Below are positions 1 to 9,644 of a stretch of 64,000 nt of DNA, in pieces. The translations under genes and the position numbers were made by a program. The DNA comes from Arthrobacter sp. NicSoilB4. GTDB taxonomy: Bacteria; Actinomycetota; Actinomycetes; Actinomycetales; Micrococcaceae. Location of the stretch: positions 2,976,001 through 3,040,000 of the forward strand of contig NZ_AP024653.1 of assembly GCF_019977335.1 (NCBI RefSeq), given 5' to 3'. Positions within the stretch are counted from its first letter, which is position 1. Every line of letters starts with the position of its first letter. Below the pieces are notes generated by a model. The model was not told the DNA's origin. It worked only from the letters and a program-made list of their open reading frames with translations, and searched no databases.

Positions 1-225
1 GGCCACAAGGCCGCCGACTGGGCCGACGCCCTCGAAGCCCTGTACGACGACCCCGCGACCCGAGAGGACATGGGCCGCGCGGCGGCCCTGCACGCCCAGG
101 AATTCGGCTGGCAGCGCACCGCCGCCATCACGCTGGAGAGCTACCACACCGCCCTGAGCCAGTATTTTGGAAACCTGACCATTCCGGTGGGCCACACGCC
201 CTCAACCGGAACCATTGGCCGGTAA
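1..225 (+). CDS. mshA: Glycosyltransferase, C-terminal fragment (probable MshA)
   Basis: Only the last 74 residues are present; the gene is cut by the window edge and ends at TAA 223-225. The piece has the closing helices of a GT-B family 4 enzyme (GHKAADWADALEALYDD, then a WQRTA..TLESYH tail). This resembles MshA, which joins GlcNAc to 1L-inositol-1-phosphate in the first step of mycothiol synthesis. Ino1, which makes the inositol phosphate acceptor, lies 3 kb downstream and supports the call. Another GT4 enzyme cannot be excluded from a fragment. Confidence 0.6.
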   Translation, partial: GHKAADWADALEALYDDPATREDMGRAAALHAQEFGWQRTAAITLESYHTALSQYFGNLTIPVGHTPSTGTIGR

Positions 226-282
226 CAGCGGCCTGAAATCACTGGCCGGACCACCCACCGCGCCACGAGCCAAAGGACAACG

Positions 283-2043
283 ATGTCTGAAACCACGATT
301 CCCGGACCTGCCGCCACCGCCGGTGCCGTGCCCGCCACCGCTGCCGCCGGGGCAACTGCGCTGAGTGACCTGGAGATCGCTCAGCGGGCCACGATGAGGC
401 CGATCGAGGAGATCGCCGCCGCGGCCGGAATCAACGCCGAGGCCCTCGACTTCCACGGCCGCTACAAGGCGAAAATCGATCCGGCGAAACTCGCGGGTTC
501 GACGGCGGGCGCCCCTCCGCGGGCCCCCGGCAAGGTGGTGTTGGTCTCCGCGATGTCGCCCACGCCCGCCGGCGAAGGCAAGTCCACCACGACGGTGGGG
601 CTGGCGGACTCCCTGGCCCGGGCCGGCCACAAGGTGATGATCGCCCTGCGCGAACCGTCGCTCGGCCCGATCCTGGGCATGAAGGGCGGGGCCACCGGCG
701 GCGGTTACTCCCAGGTGCTGCCGATGGACGAGATCAATCTGCACTTCACCGGCGATTTCCACGCCGTCACCTCGGCGAACAACGCCCTGATGGCGCTCGT
801 GGACAACCACATCTACCAGGGCAACGAGCTGAACATCGACCCGCGCCGGATGACCTTCAAACGGGTGCTGGACATGAACGACCGCTCGCTGCGCGAGGTC
901 GTGATCGGCCTCGGCGGCCCGACACAGGGCATCCCGCGGCAAGACGGCTTCGACATCACCGTGGCCTCAGAAATCATGGCGGTGTTCTGCCTCGCCTCGG
1001 GCCTCGCCGACCTCCGGGAACGGCTGGGCCGGATCACGTTCGGCTACACCTACGACCGGCGGCCGGTGACCGTGGCCGAGCTGGGCGTCCAGGGCGCCCT
1101 GACTATGCTTCTCAAGGACGCCATCAAGCCGAATCTGGTGCAGACGATCGCCGGGACGCCCGCCCTGGTCCATGGCGGGCCGTTCGCCAACATCGCCCAC
1201 GGGTGCAATTCCCTGATCGCTACGCAGACCGCCCGCAGCCTCGCGGACATCGTCGTCACCGAGGCCGGCTTCGGCGCGGACCTTGGCGCGGAAAAGTACA
1301 TGGACATCAAATCCCGCGTCGCCGACGTCGCGCCGTCCGCCGTCGTCGTGGTGGCGACCGTCCGCGCTTTGAAGATGCACGGGGGCGTCCCGAAGGACCG
1401 GCTCCAGGAACTGAACCTGGACGCGCTGGCGGCCGGCGTCGTCAATCTTCAGCGCCATGTGCGGAACGTTGAGAAGTTCGGCATCACGCCGGTGGTGGCG
1501 ATTAACAAGTTCGCCACGGACACAGCGGAGGAGCTGGACTGGCTGCTGGAGTGGTGCGCCGGGGAGGGCGTCCAGGCGGCCGTGGCCGATGTCTGGGGCC
1601 GCGGCGGGGGCGGCGACGGCGGCGACGAACTCGCGGCCAAGGTTGCGGCGGCGATCGACGCGCCGCACACCTTCCGGCACCTGTACCCGCTGGAGATGTC
1701 GGTGGAGGACAAGATCCGGACGATTGTGCAGGAGATCTACGGTGCCGACGGGGTGGATTTCTCCGTGCCGGCGCTCAAACGGCTCGCGGAAATCGAGAAA
1801 AACGGCTGGTCCGGGTTCCCCGTCTGCATGGCGAAGACGCAGTATTCCTTCAGCGACGACGCGGCCAAGCTCGGAGCGCCGAAGGGTTTCACCGTGCACG
1901 TCCGCGACCTCATCCCCAAGACCGGGGCGGGCTTCATCGTGGCCCTGACGGGTGCAGTCATGACGATGCCGGGGCTGCCCAAGGTCCCGGCCGCGATGCG
2001 CATGGACGTCGACGCCGAAGGCAACCCCGTCGGCCTCTTCTAA
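283..2043 (+). CDS. fhs: Formate-tetrahydrofolate ligase
   Basis: Cytosolic one-carbon enzyme that makes 10-formyl-THF from formate, THF and ATP. The 586-residue protein carries the FTHFS P-loop ([13 protein letters not shown], about residues 90-102) and the blocks [20 protein letters not shown] and [20 protein letters not shown]. It is about 30 residues longer than usual because of an Ala/Thr/Pro-rich N-terminus before the conserved LSDLEIAQ. The ATG follows AAAGGACAACG. It appears monocistronic: 57 bases separate it from the upstream glycosyltransferase, and a long hairpin lies just past the stop. The family call is firm; the role of the N-terminal tail is unknown. Confidence 0.96.
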   Translation: MSETTIPGPAATAGAVPATAAAGATALSDLEIAQRATMRPIEEIAAAAGINAEALDFHGRYKAKIDPAKLAGSTAGAPPRAPGKVVLVSAMSPTPAGEGKSTTTVGLADSLARAGHKVMIALREPSLGPILGMKGGATGGGYSQVLPMDEINLHFTGDFHAVTSANNALMALVDNHIYQGNELNIDPRRMTFKRVLDMNDRSLREVVIGLGGPTQGIPRQDGFDITVASEIMAVFCLASGLADLRERLGRITFGYTYDRRPVTVAELGVQGALTMLLKDAIKPNLVQTIAGTPALVHGGPFANIAHGCNSLIATQTARSLADIVVTEAGFGADLGAEKYMDIKSRVADVAPSAVVVVATVRALKMHGGVPKDRLQELNLDALAAGVVNLQRHVRNVEKFGITPVVAINKFATDTAEELDWLLEWCAGEGVQAAVADVWGRGGGGDGGDELAAKVAAAIDAPHTFRHLYPLEMSVEDKIRTIVQEIYGADGVDFSVPALKRLAEIEKNGWSGFPVCMAKTQYSFSDDAAKLGAPKGFTVHVRDLIPKTGAGFIVALTGAVMTMPGLPKVPAAMRMDVDAEGNPVGLF

Positions 2044-2063
2044 AACAGCAACCCCTCACCAAC

Positions 2064-2124
2064 GTTGCGCTATCACTTTTGGCTGCCATTTCCGGCGAAT
2101 GGCAACCAAAAGTGATAGGGCAAC
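2064..2124. repeat. Long palindrome, copy 1 (fhs/DUF559 boundary)
   Basis: Imperfect inverted repeat with 27-base arms at 2064-2090 and 2098-2124 (25 of 27 paired) around a 7-base loop. The core CTATCACTTTTGG/CCAAAAGTGATAG recurs in a second palindrome at 3102-3167, on the other side of the DUF559 gene. The right arms of the two copies share ACCAAAAGTGATAGGGCAAC and its next two bases. It could act as the fhs terminator but has no clear T-run, and its duplication suggests a mobile or REP-like element. Confidence 0.85.
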
Positions 2125-2171
2125 CGCGGCGTTGTGGATAACCGGAGCGGGGATCCGGCATCCGGATCAGA

Positions 2172-3207
2172 ATGGTTGGCATGCGACCACCAGCAGCCCT
2201 GCCGGCCCACCTCGCCTCAGCCCCGTTCACCGTCTACGAGGCGCAGGCCGCCGCGCTGGGCAGCTCCCGGCTCCGCGCCACCGATCTCACCACGGCCGGC
2301 CGGCTGCTGTACCTACCCGCCGGCTGGGAGTTCGAACTCCGCGGGCTGGCCCGGGCCCTGTCGGCCGCGACGCCGGGCGCCTGGATTTCGCACCTCACCG
2401 CCGCCATGCTGCTCGGTCTGTGGCTCCCGTCGTGGTTCCGCGGCCGCCGGGAACTGCATCTGAGCAAGCCCAGGGCCCTGCCGCCGGTCCGGCGGGAGGG
2501 TGTGGTCGGGCATACGGTCCTGGCGTTCGACGACGAGGTTATGGTCAGGGACGGAATCCGGATCTCAACGCCCACCCGGACGTGGCTAGACCTTGCCCGC
2601 ATCCTGCCGCTGAAGGATCTCGTTGCGGTCGGTGACCAGCTGGTGCGGCAGCCCCGCCCCGGGCTGGAGGGCCGCGCGAAGTCGTGGGCGACGCGAACCC
2701 AGCTCGCGGCGACGCTTGGGCGGCACCCGAAACTCAAGGGCGTCGTAAAAGCCCGCCAGGCGCTGGAGCTCATCCGGCCCGGCTCCGACTCCGCACCGGA
2801 AACGTTCCTGCGACTGGCGTTGACCGCGGCCGGGACTCCCGGAGCCCGAACTGCAGCTCCGGATTGTGCCGGACGACCCCTACTCCCCCGCTGCGGACCT
2901 CGGCTACCGGAGACATCGGGTCGCTATCCAGTACGACGGCGGCCACCACCGCACGCGCGAACAGCAGTCCCACGACAACCGCCGCGACGAATCGTTTAAC
3001 GCGGCCGGCTGGCGCTACTTCAAGTTCAACTCCGACGACCTCGCAGACGACTTCCGCGGCGCGGTCAAGCGTGTCCGGGCGGCCCTTCGCCCCCGTAAAC
3101 GCCGGTTGCCCTATCACTTTTGGCGGTCAAACCAGGGGTTGGGGACCAAAAGTGATAGGGCAACCGGGAAAAGAAGACGGGTTAGCGCTCCAGGTCGCCG
3201 CGGATGA
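2172..3207 (+). pseudogene. DUF559-type (Vsr-like endonuclease fold) gene broken by a +1 frameshift
   Basis: The N-terminal frame (ATG 2172 or 2181) encodes an AbiEi/DUF559-like head (PFTVYEAQAAALGSSRLRA, then PTRTWLDLARILPL). At G-G-G-A-CTC (2832-2838) the frame fails: removing A2835 gives GLPEPELQLRIVPDDPYSP and joins the head to the C-terminal DUF559 block (IQYDGGHHRTREQQSHDNRR..FNAAGWRYFKF) in the next frame. The C-terminal frame has no stop before the right-hand palindrome. It reads through it and ends at TGA 3205-3207, inside the 3' end of ino1 on the other strand. A sequencing indel is the main alternative. Function of the intact family: predicted nuclease fold, role not established. 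Confidence 0.8.
3102..3167. repeat. Long palindrome, copy 2 (DUF559/ino1 boundary)
   Basis: Perfect 22-base arms at 3102-3123 and 3146-3167, with a 22-base loop. It shares the CCCTATCACTTTTGG core with copy 1 at 2064-2124, so the DUF559 relic is exactly bracketed. It sits between the 3' ends of two convergent genes, where it could also stop transcription. Confidence 0.88.
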
Positions 3208-4267
3208 AGGCCTCGACCTTTTCGCGGGCGAGGTCGTCGTTGAACTGCTCCGGCGGGGACTTCATGAAGTAGCTCGACGCCGAGAGCAGCGGGCCGCCGA
3301 TTCCGCGGTCCAGGCCGATCTTGGCGGCGCGGACGGCGTCGATGATCACGCCGGCGGAGTTGGGCGAATCCCAGACTTCGAGCTTGTATTCGAGCGACAC
3401 CGGCGCGTCGCCGAAGTTGCGGCCCTCGAGCCGGACGAAGGCCCACTTGCGGTCGTCGAGCCACTGGACGTAGTCCGACGGGCCGATGTGGACGTCCTTG
3501 GCGGCGAGTTCTGCCTCGACGTTGGACGTGACGGCCTGCGTTTTGGAGATCTTCTTGGACTCGAGGCGGTCGCGTTCCAGCATGTTCTTGAAGTCCATGT
3601 TGCCGCCGACGTTCAGCTGGTACGTGCGGTCCAGGGTGACGCCGCGGTCCTCGAACAGCTTGGCCATGACGCGGTGCGTGATGGTGGCACCGATCTGGCT
3701 CTTGATGTCATCACCGACGATCGGGACACCGGCGGCGGTGAACTTGTCCGCCCACGCCTTGGTGCCGGCGATGAAGACCGGCAGGGCGTTGACGAAGGCC
3801 ACGCCGGCGTCGATCGCGCACTGGGCGTAGAACTCCGCGGCCTCCTGCGACCCGACCGGCAGGTAGCAGACCATGACGTCGACCTTGGCGTCCTTGAGGG
3901 CCTGGACGACATCGACAGGCTCCTCCGGGGACTGCTCGATGGTCTCGAGGTAGTACTTTCCGAGCCCGTCGAGGGTGGGGCCGCGCTGGACCATAACACC
4001 GGTCGGCGGGACGTCGGCGATCTTGATGGTGTTGTTTTCGCTGGCCAGGATGGCGGAGGACAGGTCCTGGCCGACCTTCTTGGCGTCGACGTCGAACGCG
4101 GCAACGAACTGGACGTCGTTGACGTGGTACTTGCCGAACTCCACGTGCATCAGACCCGGGATCGTGGCCTGGGGATCAGCATCCCGGTAGTACTCAACGC
4201 CCTGGACCAGCGAAGTGGCACAGTTACCTACGCCGACGATTGCAACACGAATCGGATGTGAAGACAC
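3182..4267 (-). CDS. ino1: Inositol-3-phosphate synthase
   Basis: NAD-dependent cyclisation of glucose-6-phosphate to inositol phosphate, feeding mycothiol and inositol lipids. The GTG at 4267 was chosen because AAAGGAG lies 5 bases upstream and the protein then begins [20 protein letters not shown], with the Rossmann GVGNC motif. It is 361 residues, like the short actinobacterial Ino1 form. Other family blocks are [42 protein letters not shown] and SEKK-equivalent [11 protein letters not shown]. It is 169 bases downstream of the aldo/keto reductase gene, and that gap contains a 16-base palindrome that may be an operator. Confidence 0.95.
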   Translation of the reverse strand: MSSHPIRVAIVGVGNCATSLVQGVEYYRDADPQATIPGLMHVEFGKYHVNDVQFVAAFDVDAKKVGQDLSSAILASENNTIKIADVPPTGVMVQRGPTLDGLGKYYLETIEQSPEEPVDVVQALKDAKVDVMVCYLPVGSQEAAEFYAQCAIDAGVAFVNALPVFIAGTKAWADKFTAAGVPIVGDDIKSQIGATITHRVMAKLFEDRGVTLDRTYQLNVGGNMDFKNMLERDRLESKKISKTQAVTSNVEAELAAKDVHIGPSDYVQWLDDRKWAFVRLEGRNFGDAPVSLEYKLEVWDSPNSAGVIIDAVRAAKIGLDRGIGGPLLSASSYFMKSPPEQFNDDLAREKVEAFIRGDLER

Positions 4268-4339
4268 GGAACTCCTTTGGGGACAACTTCTTGTACCCGG
4301 CGCGGAAGTACTCTGATGCACGACGGCGGCAGCGGGCAC

Positions 4340-4355
4340 GGCGCCGTACGGCGCC
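4340..4355. promoter_or_regulatory. Perfect 16-bp palindrome upstream of ino1
   Basis: GGCGCCGTACGGCGCC lies 73-88 bases upstream of the ino1 GTG, in the only sizeable gap upstream of ino1. Its perfect symmetry suits a dimeric repressor site. In corynebacteria ino1 is controlled by a LacI-type regulator (IpsA), but I cannot show that this is the same kind of site. A short RNA hairpin ending the upstream gene is the alternative. Confidence 0.4.
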
Positions 4356-4436
4356 CTTAGCATTCTAGTCAACGGCGCGGCGTCCCGAGTTGTTCCCGGC
4401 CGCCGCGCCGTCGGTGTTACGGGGAGGCGGGGCCAG

Positions 4437-5474
4437 CTACTTCTGGGCCCACAGGTTGATGTCGGACTCGACGGCGAACTCGTCGATCGCCGTCAGCTCC
4501 TCCGCAGTGAACCCGAGGTTGTTGACCGCGGACAGGGTGTCCTCGAGCTGGCGGACGCTGGACGCGCCGACCAGCGCGGACGTCACTGCGGAACCCTTGC
4601 CCTGCTCCCTGAGGATCCAGGCGATGGCCATCTGCGCGAGGGACTGCCCCCGGCTTTCGGCGATCCGGTGCAGGCCGCGGACCCGGTTCAGCTTGTCCTC
4701 CGTGATGCTGTCCTCGGCCAGGGACTTCTCCTGCGCGGCCCGGGAATCGGCCGGGATCCCGTTCAGGTAGCGGTCGGTCAGCATACCCTGCGCCAGCGGC
4801 GAGAACGCGATGGAGCCGGCCCCCACCTGTTCCAGGGCCTCGTAGAGGTTGGGGCTGCCGTTTTCAGTCCAGCGGTTCAGCATGGAGTAGCTCGGCTGGT
4901 GGATGAGCAGCGGGGTGCCGAGTTCCTTGAGGATCCGGGCGGCCTCGAGGGTCTGCTCCGGGGTGTAGGAGGAGATCCCGGCGTAGAGGGCCTTCCCGGA
5001 GCGGACCGCATGGTCCAGGGCACCCATGGTCTCTTCCATCGGCGTTTCCGGGTCCGGGCGATGGCTGTAGAAGATGTCCACGTAGTCCAGGCCCATCCGG
5101 TTCAGCGACTGGTCCAGGCTGGCGAGCAGGTATTTGCGGGAGCCCCATTCGCCGAACGGGCCGGGCCACATGTTGTAGCCAGCCTTGGTGGAGATGATGA
5201 GCTCGTCGCGGTAGGGAGCAAAATCATCGCGCAGGTGGCGGCCGAAGTTGGTTTCCGCGGAGCCGGCAAGCGGTCCGTAGTTGTTGGCCAGGTCGAAGTG
5301 GTTGACGCCGAGGTCGAAGGCCCGGCGCAGGATGGCGCGCTGCGTTTCAAACGGCTTGTCGTCGCCAAAGTTGTGCCAAAGGCCCAGGGAAATGGCGGGG
5401 AGCTTCAGCCCGCTGCGGCCCACGCGGCGGTAGGGCATGGAGTCATACCGGGTTTCGTCTGCAACATAAGTCAT
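4437..5474 (-). CDS. Aldo/keto reductase, L-glyceraldehyde-3-phosphate reductase type (YghZ/MgrA)
   Basis: NADPH-dependent reductase of the AKR14/YghZ kind, 345 residues. Seen: [19 protein letters not shown] at the start, the FDLANNYGP segment with the catalytic Asp/Tyr, [22 protein letters not shown], and the [13 protein letters not shown] strand with the active-site His. Family members reduce L-glyceraldehyde-3-phosphate and methylglyoxal. It starts 14 bases after treZ in the same direction, so it is probably the last gene of the treXYZ transcript and may remove reactive aldehydes when sugar flux is high. The exact substrate is inferred. Confidence 0.85.
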   Translation of the reverse strand: MTYVADETRYDSMPYRRVGRSGLKLPAISLGLWHNFGDDKPFETQRAILRRAFDLGVNHFDLANNYGPLAGSAETNFGRHLRDDFAPYRDELIISTKAGYNMWPGPFGEWGSRKYLLASLDQSLNRMGLDYVDIFYSHRPDPETPMEETMGALDHAVRSGKALYAGISSYTPEQTLEAARILKELGTPLLIHQPSYSMLNRWTENGSPNLYEALEQVGAGSIAFSPLAQGMLTDRYLNGIPADSRAAQEKSLAEDSITEDKLNRVRGLHRIAESRGQSLAQMAIAWILREQGKGSAVTSALVGASSVRQLEDTLSAVNNLGFTAEELTAIDEFAVESDINLWAQK

Positions 5475-5488
5475 ACGTCTATCCTGTC

Positions 5489-7276
5489 TTATTTCGAGAT
5501 GATGGCGGCACTGTGGCCCGGCAGGTCCAGCTGGCCGCCGTCGAGGCGAGCGCCGTCGTCGGTGGCGAGCGCCAAGGAGGCGGCCGCAACGGCGAGCCGG
5601 CGCGGCTCGGCGGAGAAGTTCATCGCGACCTCCACGCTGCCGCGGCGCAGGCGGAGCCAGCCGTCGGCCTCACTGAAGGCCACCGCGGTGTCCTCGAAGC
5701 CCAGGCCGGCAAGCTCCGGCGTCGAACGGCGCAGCGCGATCAGCCGCCGGTACAGCTCCAGCAGGCGGGCGTGGTCGCCTTCTGCGGCTTCGGCCCAGTC
5801 GAGCCTGGAGCGGGTGAAGGTCTCCGGATCCTGCGGATCGGGTACGACGGCGGGGTCCCACCCCATCCGCTCGAACTCCCGGATCCGGCCCTCCGCGGTG
5901 GCCTTCCCGAGTTCCGGTTCCGGGTGCGAGGTGAAGAACTGCCACGGCGTGGTGGCACCGTACTCCTCGCCCATGAACAGCATCGGCGTGAAAGGGGATG
6001 TCAGGGTCGCGACGGCGGCGAGCGCCAGCTGTCCGTAGCCCAGCGTCTGGGAGAGCCGGTCGCCGGTGGCCCGGTTGCCGATCTGGTCGTGGTTCTGGCT
6101 GCAGACCACCAGCGCCGCCGGGTGGACCGCGGCCGTGTTAATGGGCCGGCCGTGGTGCCGGCCGCGGAAGCTGGAGTAGCTGCCGTCATGGAAGAAGCCG
6201 TCGACAAGGACCTTGGCCAGGGCCTCGAGGGATTCGAAGTCGGCGTAGTAGCCCGTGGCCTCCCCGCTGACATTGACGTGCACGGCGTGGTGGAAATCGT
6301 CGCTCCACTGCCCTGCCAGGCCGTAGCCGTTGACGTCCCGCGGGTAGAGCAGCCGCGGATCGTTGAGGTCCGACTCGGCGATCATCGTCGCGGGGCGGCC
6401 GGTCCCGGCGGAGATCTCGTCCGCGAGCGCACCGAACTCCTCCAGCAGGTGGACGGCCCGCTCGTCCTTGAAGGCGTGCACGGCGTCGAGCCGGAGCCCA
6501 TCCACGTGATAGTCCCGCAGCCACATGGCGGCGTTCTCGAGGATGTAGCGGCGCACGACGTCGGACCCGGGCCCGTCGAGGTTGACCGAGTCGCCCCAGG
6601 TGTTGCCCTCCCCCGATTTCAGGTACGGCCCGAAGCGCGGGAGGTAGTTCCCGCTAGGTCCGAGGTGGTTGTAGACCACGTCCTGGATGACGCCCAGCCC
6701 GGCGGCATGCGCCGCGTCCACGAAGCGCTGGTACGCGGCGGGCCCGCCGTAGCCTTCGTGCACGGCGTACCAGAGGACGCCGTCGTAGCCCCAGTTGTGG
6801 GTGCCGTTGAAACCGTTCACCGGCAGCAGCTCCACAAAGTCGACGCCGAGGTCCGCCAGGTAGTCCAGTTTCCCGGCGGCCGCGTCCAGCGTGCCCTCGG
6901 GGGTGAACGTCCCCACGTGCAGCTCGTAGATGACGGCGCCCTGCAGCCCGCGGCCCTGCCACTGCCCGTCCGCCCACTCGTGGCTGCCGGCGTCGAACGT
7001 CCGCGACAGGGAGTGGACACCGTCGGGCTGCCGCCGGGACCGGGGGTCCGGCAGCGGCGTGGTGTCCCCGTCGAGCAGGTAGCCGTAGTCCACGTCCCCG
7101 GCGGCCGGGGCGCCCGGCGCGGTCCACCAGCCATCCCCGCCGGCACCCCCGTCCCCGTCGCTCCCGGGCTGCCGGGTCATCGGGTACTGCCGGCCGCCGG
7201 CAAGCAGCGTCACGGTGCCTGCTTCCGGTGCCCAAAGGTCAAAGCGTTTCTGTCCGTCAGCAGGCAAAGTGATCAC
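5489..7276 (-). CDS. treZ: Malto-oligosyltrehalose trehalohydrolase
   Basis: GH13 enzyme that cleaves trehalose from the reducing end of maltooligosyl-trehalose. An N-terminal beta domain ([17 protein letters not shown]) is followed by a catalytic barrel with [10 protein letters not shown] (nucleophile Asp), [12 protein letters not shown] (acid/base Glu) and [11 protein letters not shown] (third Asp). I place the start at GTG 7276, preceded by GGAAAG, giving 595 residues. The frame stays open upstream to 7387 but would then run into treY. It lies 25 bases downstream of treY. Confidence 0.93.
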   Translation of the reverse strand: MITLPADGQKRFDLWAPEAGTVTLLAGGRQYPMTRQPGSDGDGGAGGDGWWTAPGAPAAGDVDYGYLLDGDTTPLPDPRSRRQPDGVHSLSRTFDAGSHEWADGQWQGRGLQGAVIYELHVGTFTPEGTLDAAAGKLDYLADLGVDFVELLPVNGFNGTHNWGYDGVLWYAVHEGYGGPAAYQRFVDAAHAAGLGVIQDVVYNHLGPSGNYLPRFGPYLKSGEGNTWGDSVNLDGPGSDVVRRYILENAAMWLRDYHVDGLRLDAVHAFKDERAVHLLEEFGALADEISAGTGRPATMIAESDLNDPRLLYPRDVNGYGLAGQWSDDFHHAVHVNVSGEATGYYADFESLEALAKVLVDGFFHDGSYSSFRGRHHGRPINTAAVHPAALVVCSQNHDQIGNRATGDRLSQTLGYGQLALAAVATLTSPFTPMLFMGEEYGATTPWQFFTSHPEPELGKATAEGRIREFERMGWDPAVVPDPQDPETFTRSRLDWAEAAEGDHARLLELYRRLIALRRSTPELAGLGFEDTAVAFSEADGWLRLRRGSVEVAMNFSAEPRRLAVAAASLALATDDGARLDGGQLDLPGHSAAIISK

Positions 7277-7301
7277 AGCTTTCCGTGTATCGGTGGTTCG
7301 T

Positions 7302-9644
7302 TCAGTGCTTGGCAGGTACCAGCAGGGCAACCGGGTAGCTGGCCAGGATGGCGGCCACGTCCACGGTGCCCGGGCCGAAGGTGGCACCCGTCAGTTCGTC
7401 CGTCATTTCCACGGCAAGTTCGACGGCGGTGTCCCGCCAGCCGCCCTGCTGCTCCAGCCCGCGGGGCAGCCGGGTCGCGAGCGTGATGGCCCCCGCGCCG
7501 GCATCACCGCCGCGGTCGAAGCCGACCAGATGCCCGGCGGCTGCCCCGGTTGCCGCGACGGGCCGGTAGCCCGTGAACAGCTCCGGCCGGTCGCGGCGCA
7601 GGCGCAGCGCCCGCGAGGTGACCAGGAGTTTCGCGTTGTCGTCGGTGTACGACGCCGGGCGGTCGCCGGCGTCGAGCGCGGCCAGGGCGGCGCGCCGCGC
7701 GCCGTAGTCGAACGGCCGACGGTTGTCCGGATCAGTCAGCGAGCGGTCCCAGAACTCGGTCCCCTGGTAGACATCGGGGACTCCCGGCATGGTCAGCTGC
7801 ACGAGTTTGGCCCCCAGCGAATTGACGGCGCCGTACGGCGCCAGGAGGTCCACGAGCGATTCCAGTTCCGCCCTGACGCCGGGGTTGTCAAAGACCGCGT
7901 CGACGACGGCGGCCAGCTTCTCCTCGAACGCGGTGTCCGGGTCCAGCCAGTCGGTCGAATTGCCGGCCTCCCGGGCGGCCTTCTGCGCGTACGACTGGAG
8001 CCGCTCCCTGTCCGCGGGCCAGGCTCCGGCGATGGCCTGCCACAAGAGGTTGGCGAGCGGCCCGTCGGGCAGCGGTGCCAGGTCCTGCAGCCGGGCCAGG
8101 GCGGCCCGCCATTCCCCGGCCAGCTCCGCGAGGACCGAGATCCGGGCGCGGGTGTCCTCGCTGCGTTTGGTGTCGTGCGTGCTGAGCGTGGTCATGGACA
8201 GCGGCAGCTCGGCGTGGCGGCGGGCCATCCGGTGGTGGAACTCGTCCGGCGCAACCGCGAACTCGGTGGGATCGGCCCCGACCTCGGTCAGGGTCCCCAG
8301 CCGGGTGTAGCGGAAGAACGCGGTGTCCTCCACGCCCTTGGCCATGACCATGCCCGACGTCTGCTGGAACCGGCGCCCCAGTTCGGCGTCGGGCTCCGGG
8401 CCGGCGTCGAGGAGCAGCGGCAACAGAAGCCCGACGGCGTCGGCCAGCTCAGGGCGGCGGCGCACGGCCAGTTCGCACGCTTCCTTCAGGACATCCGCGC
8501 CCTCAGGCAGGTAACTGCGGTACACCGGGAAGGCGGCGATGATCTCGGACAGGGCATCGGCGGCTTGGTCGCCGCTGAGCCCCGAGCCGGACGGCACGAG
8601 CCGTGCCAGCCGGAGCATCTCGGAGTGAAGGATCCCGTCCGTGATCCGGCGCTTGGTGCCCCGGATCATCTCCTCGTAGTCCGCTGCCCGGCCGCCGCGC
8701 AGTTCCGTGTCGAGGGCGTCCAGGGTGTCCTGCCCCGCGGGGTCGACGAAGAGCCGGTCCACATCCGCGAGGGCGTCGTAGCCGGTGGTCCCCTCGCAGT
8801 CGAAGCCCTCCGGCAGTACCTCGCCGGGCTCGAGGATCTTTTCGATCAGCAGGTAACTGCCGCCCGTGACCTCGCGGAGCCGGCGGAGGTAACCTTCCGG
8901 ATCGGCGAGGCCGTCCGGGTGGTCGATCCGGAGTCCGTCGACCAGCCCTTCGCGGAACCAGCGGACGACCTCTGCGTGGGCCTCATCGAAGACCGCCGGG
9001 AGCTCGACGCGGATGCCGGCCAGGCTGTTGACGGCGAAGAACCGGCGGTAGTTCAGCTCGTTGTCGGCCCGGCGCCAGCCCACCAGTTCGTAATGCTGCC
9101 GGCTGTGGACCTCGCGCGGGTTATCCGCAGTGTCGTCCCCTGCGGTATAGGTTCCCTCGGCCAACGGGAAGCGGTGGTCGTAGTACCGCAGCTCCCCGTC
9201 CTTGATTTCCAGCGCGTCGACGTCTGAGTCCGACCCCAGCACGGGGATCCGGATCCGGCCGCCGCCGAAGTCCCAGTCGACGTCGAACGCCGGAGCGTAG
9301 CGGGACTGCCGGCCCTCCTTGAGCAGGGACCACCACCACGGATTCTGCACGGGGGTTGCGACGCCGACATGGTTGGGCACGATGTCGACCAGCACGCCCA
9401 TCCCGGCGTCCCGCGCTGCCTGCGACGCGGCGGCCAGGCCTTCCGGACCGCCGCGGTCCGGGTCGATCGCGGAGGGGTCGGTGACGTCATAGCCGTGGTC
9501 CGAGCCTTTCTCCGCGGTCAGGATCGGTGAGAGGTAGATCCAGTCCACGCCGAGCGACTTCAGGTACGGCACGGTCTCGGCAGCATCCTGGAGGGTGAAG
9601 CCGGGCCGGATCTGAAGCCGGTACGTGGAGACCGGGGTCCTCAT
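7302..9644 (-). CDS. treY: Malto-oligosyltrehalose synthase
   Basis: GH13 enzyme that turns the reducing-end alpha-1,4 bond of maltodextrin into an alpha,alpha-1,1 bond. It is 780 residues and starts [21 protein letters not shown] as TreY proteins do. Motifs: [45 protein letters not shown] (nucleophile), [11 protein letters not shown] (acid/base) and [14 protein letters not shown]. Its ATG overlaps the treX stop as ATGA (9641-9644), so the two genes are translationally coupled. Confidence 0.95.
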   Translation of the reverse strand: MRTPVSTYRLQIRPGFTLQDAAETVPYLKSLGVDWIYLSPILTAEKGSDHGYDVTDPSAIDPDRGGPEGLAAASQAARDAGMGVLVDIVPNHVGVATPVQNPWWWSLLKEGRQSRYAPAFDVDWDFGGGRIRIPVLGSDSDVDALEIKDGELRYYDHRFPLAEGTYTAGDDTADNPREVHSRQHYELVGWRRADNELNYRRFFAVNSLAGIRVELPAVFDEAHAEVVRWFREGLVDGLRIDHPDGLADPEGYLRRLREVTGGSYLLIEKILEPGEVLPEGFDCEGTTGYDALADVDRLFVDPAGQDTLDALDTELRGGRAADYEEMIRGTKRRITDGILHSEMLRLARLVPSGSGLSGDQAADALSEIIAAFPVYRSYLPEGADVLKEACELAVRRRPELADAVGLLLPLLLDAGPEPDAELGRRFQQTSGMVMAKGVEDTAFFRYTRLGTLTEVGADPTEFAVAPDEFHHRMARRHAELPLSMTTLSTHDTKRSEDTRARISVLAELAGEWRAALARLQDLAPLPDGPLANLLWQAIAGAWPADRERLQSYAQKAAREAGNSTDWLDPDTAFEEKLAAVVDAVFDNPGVRAELESLVDLLAPYGAVNSLGAKLVQLTMPGVPDVYQGTEFWDRSLTDPDNRRPFDYGARRAALAALDAGDRPASYTDDNAKLLVTSRALRLRRDRPELFTGYRPVAATGAAAGHLVGFDRGGDAGAGAITLATRLPRGLEQQGGWRDTAVELAVEMTDELTGATFGPGTVDVAAILASYPVALLVPAKH

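Noticed and set aside
967..1899. 310-codon minus-strand open frame inside fhs
   Set aside because: Mirror of the fhs reading frame; high GC keeps antisense frames open.
2172..3207. DUF559 gene as part of a restriction-modification or toxin-antitoxin system
   Set aside because: No methyltransferase, specificity subunit or partner gene lies nearby; neighbours are core metabolism.
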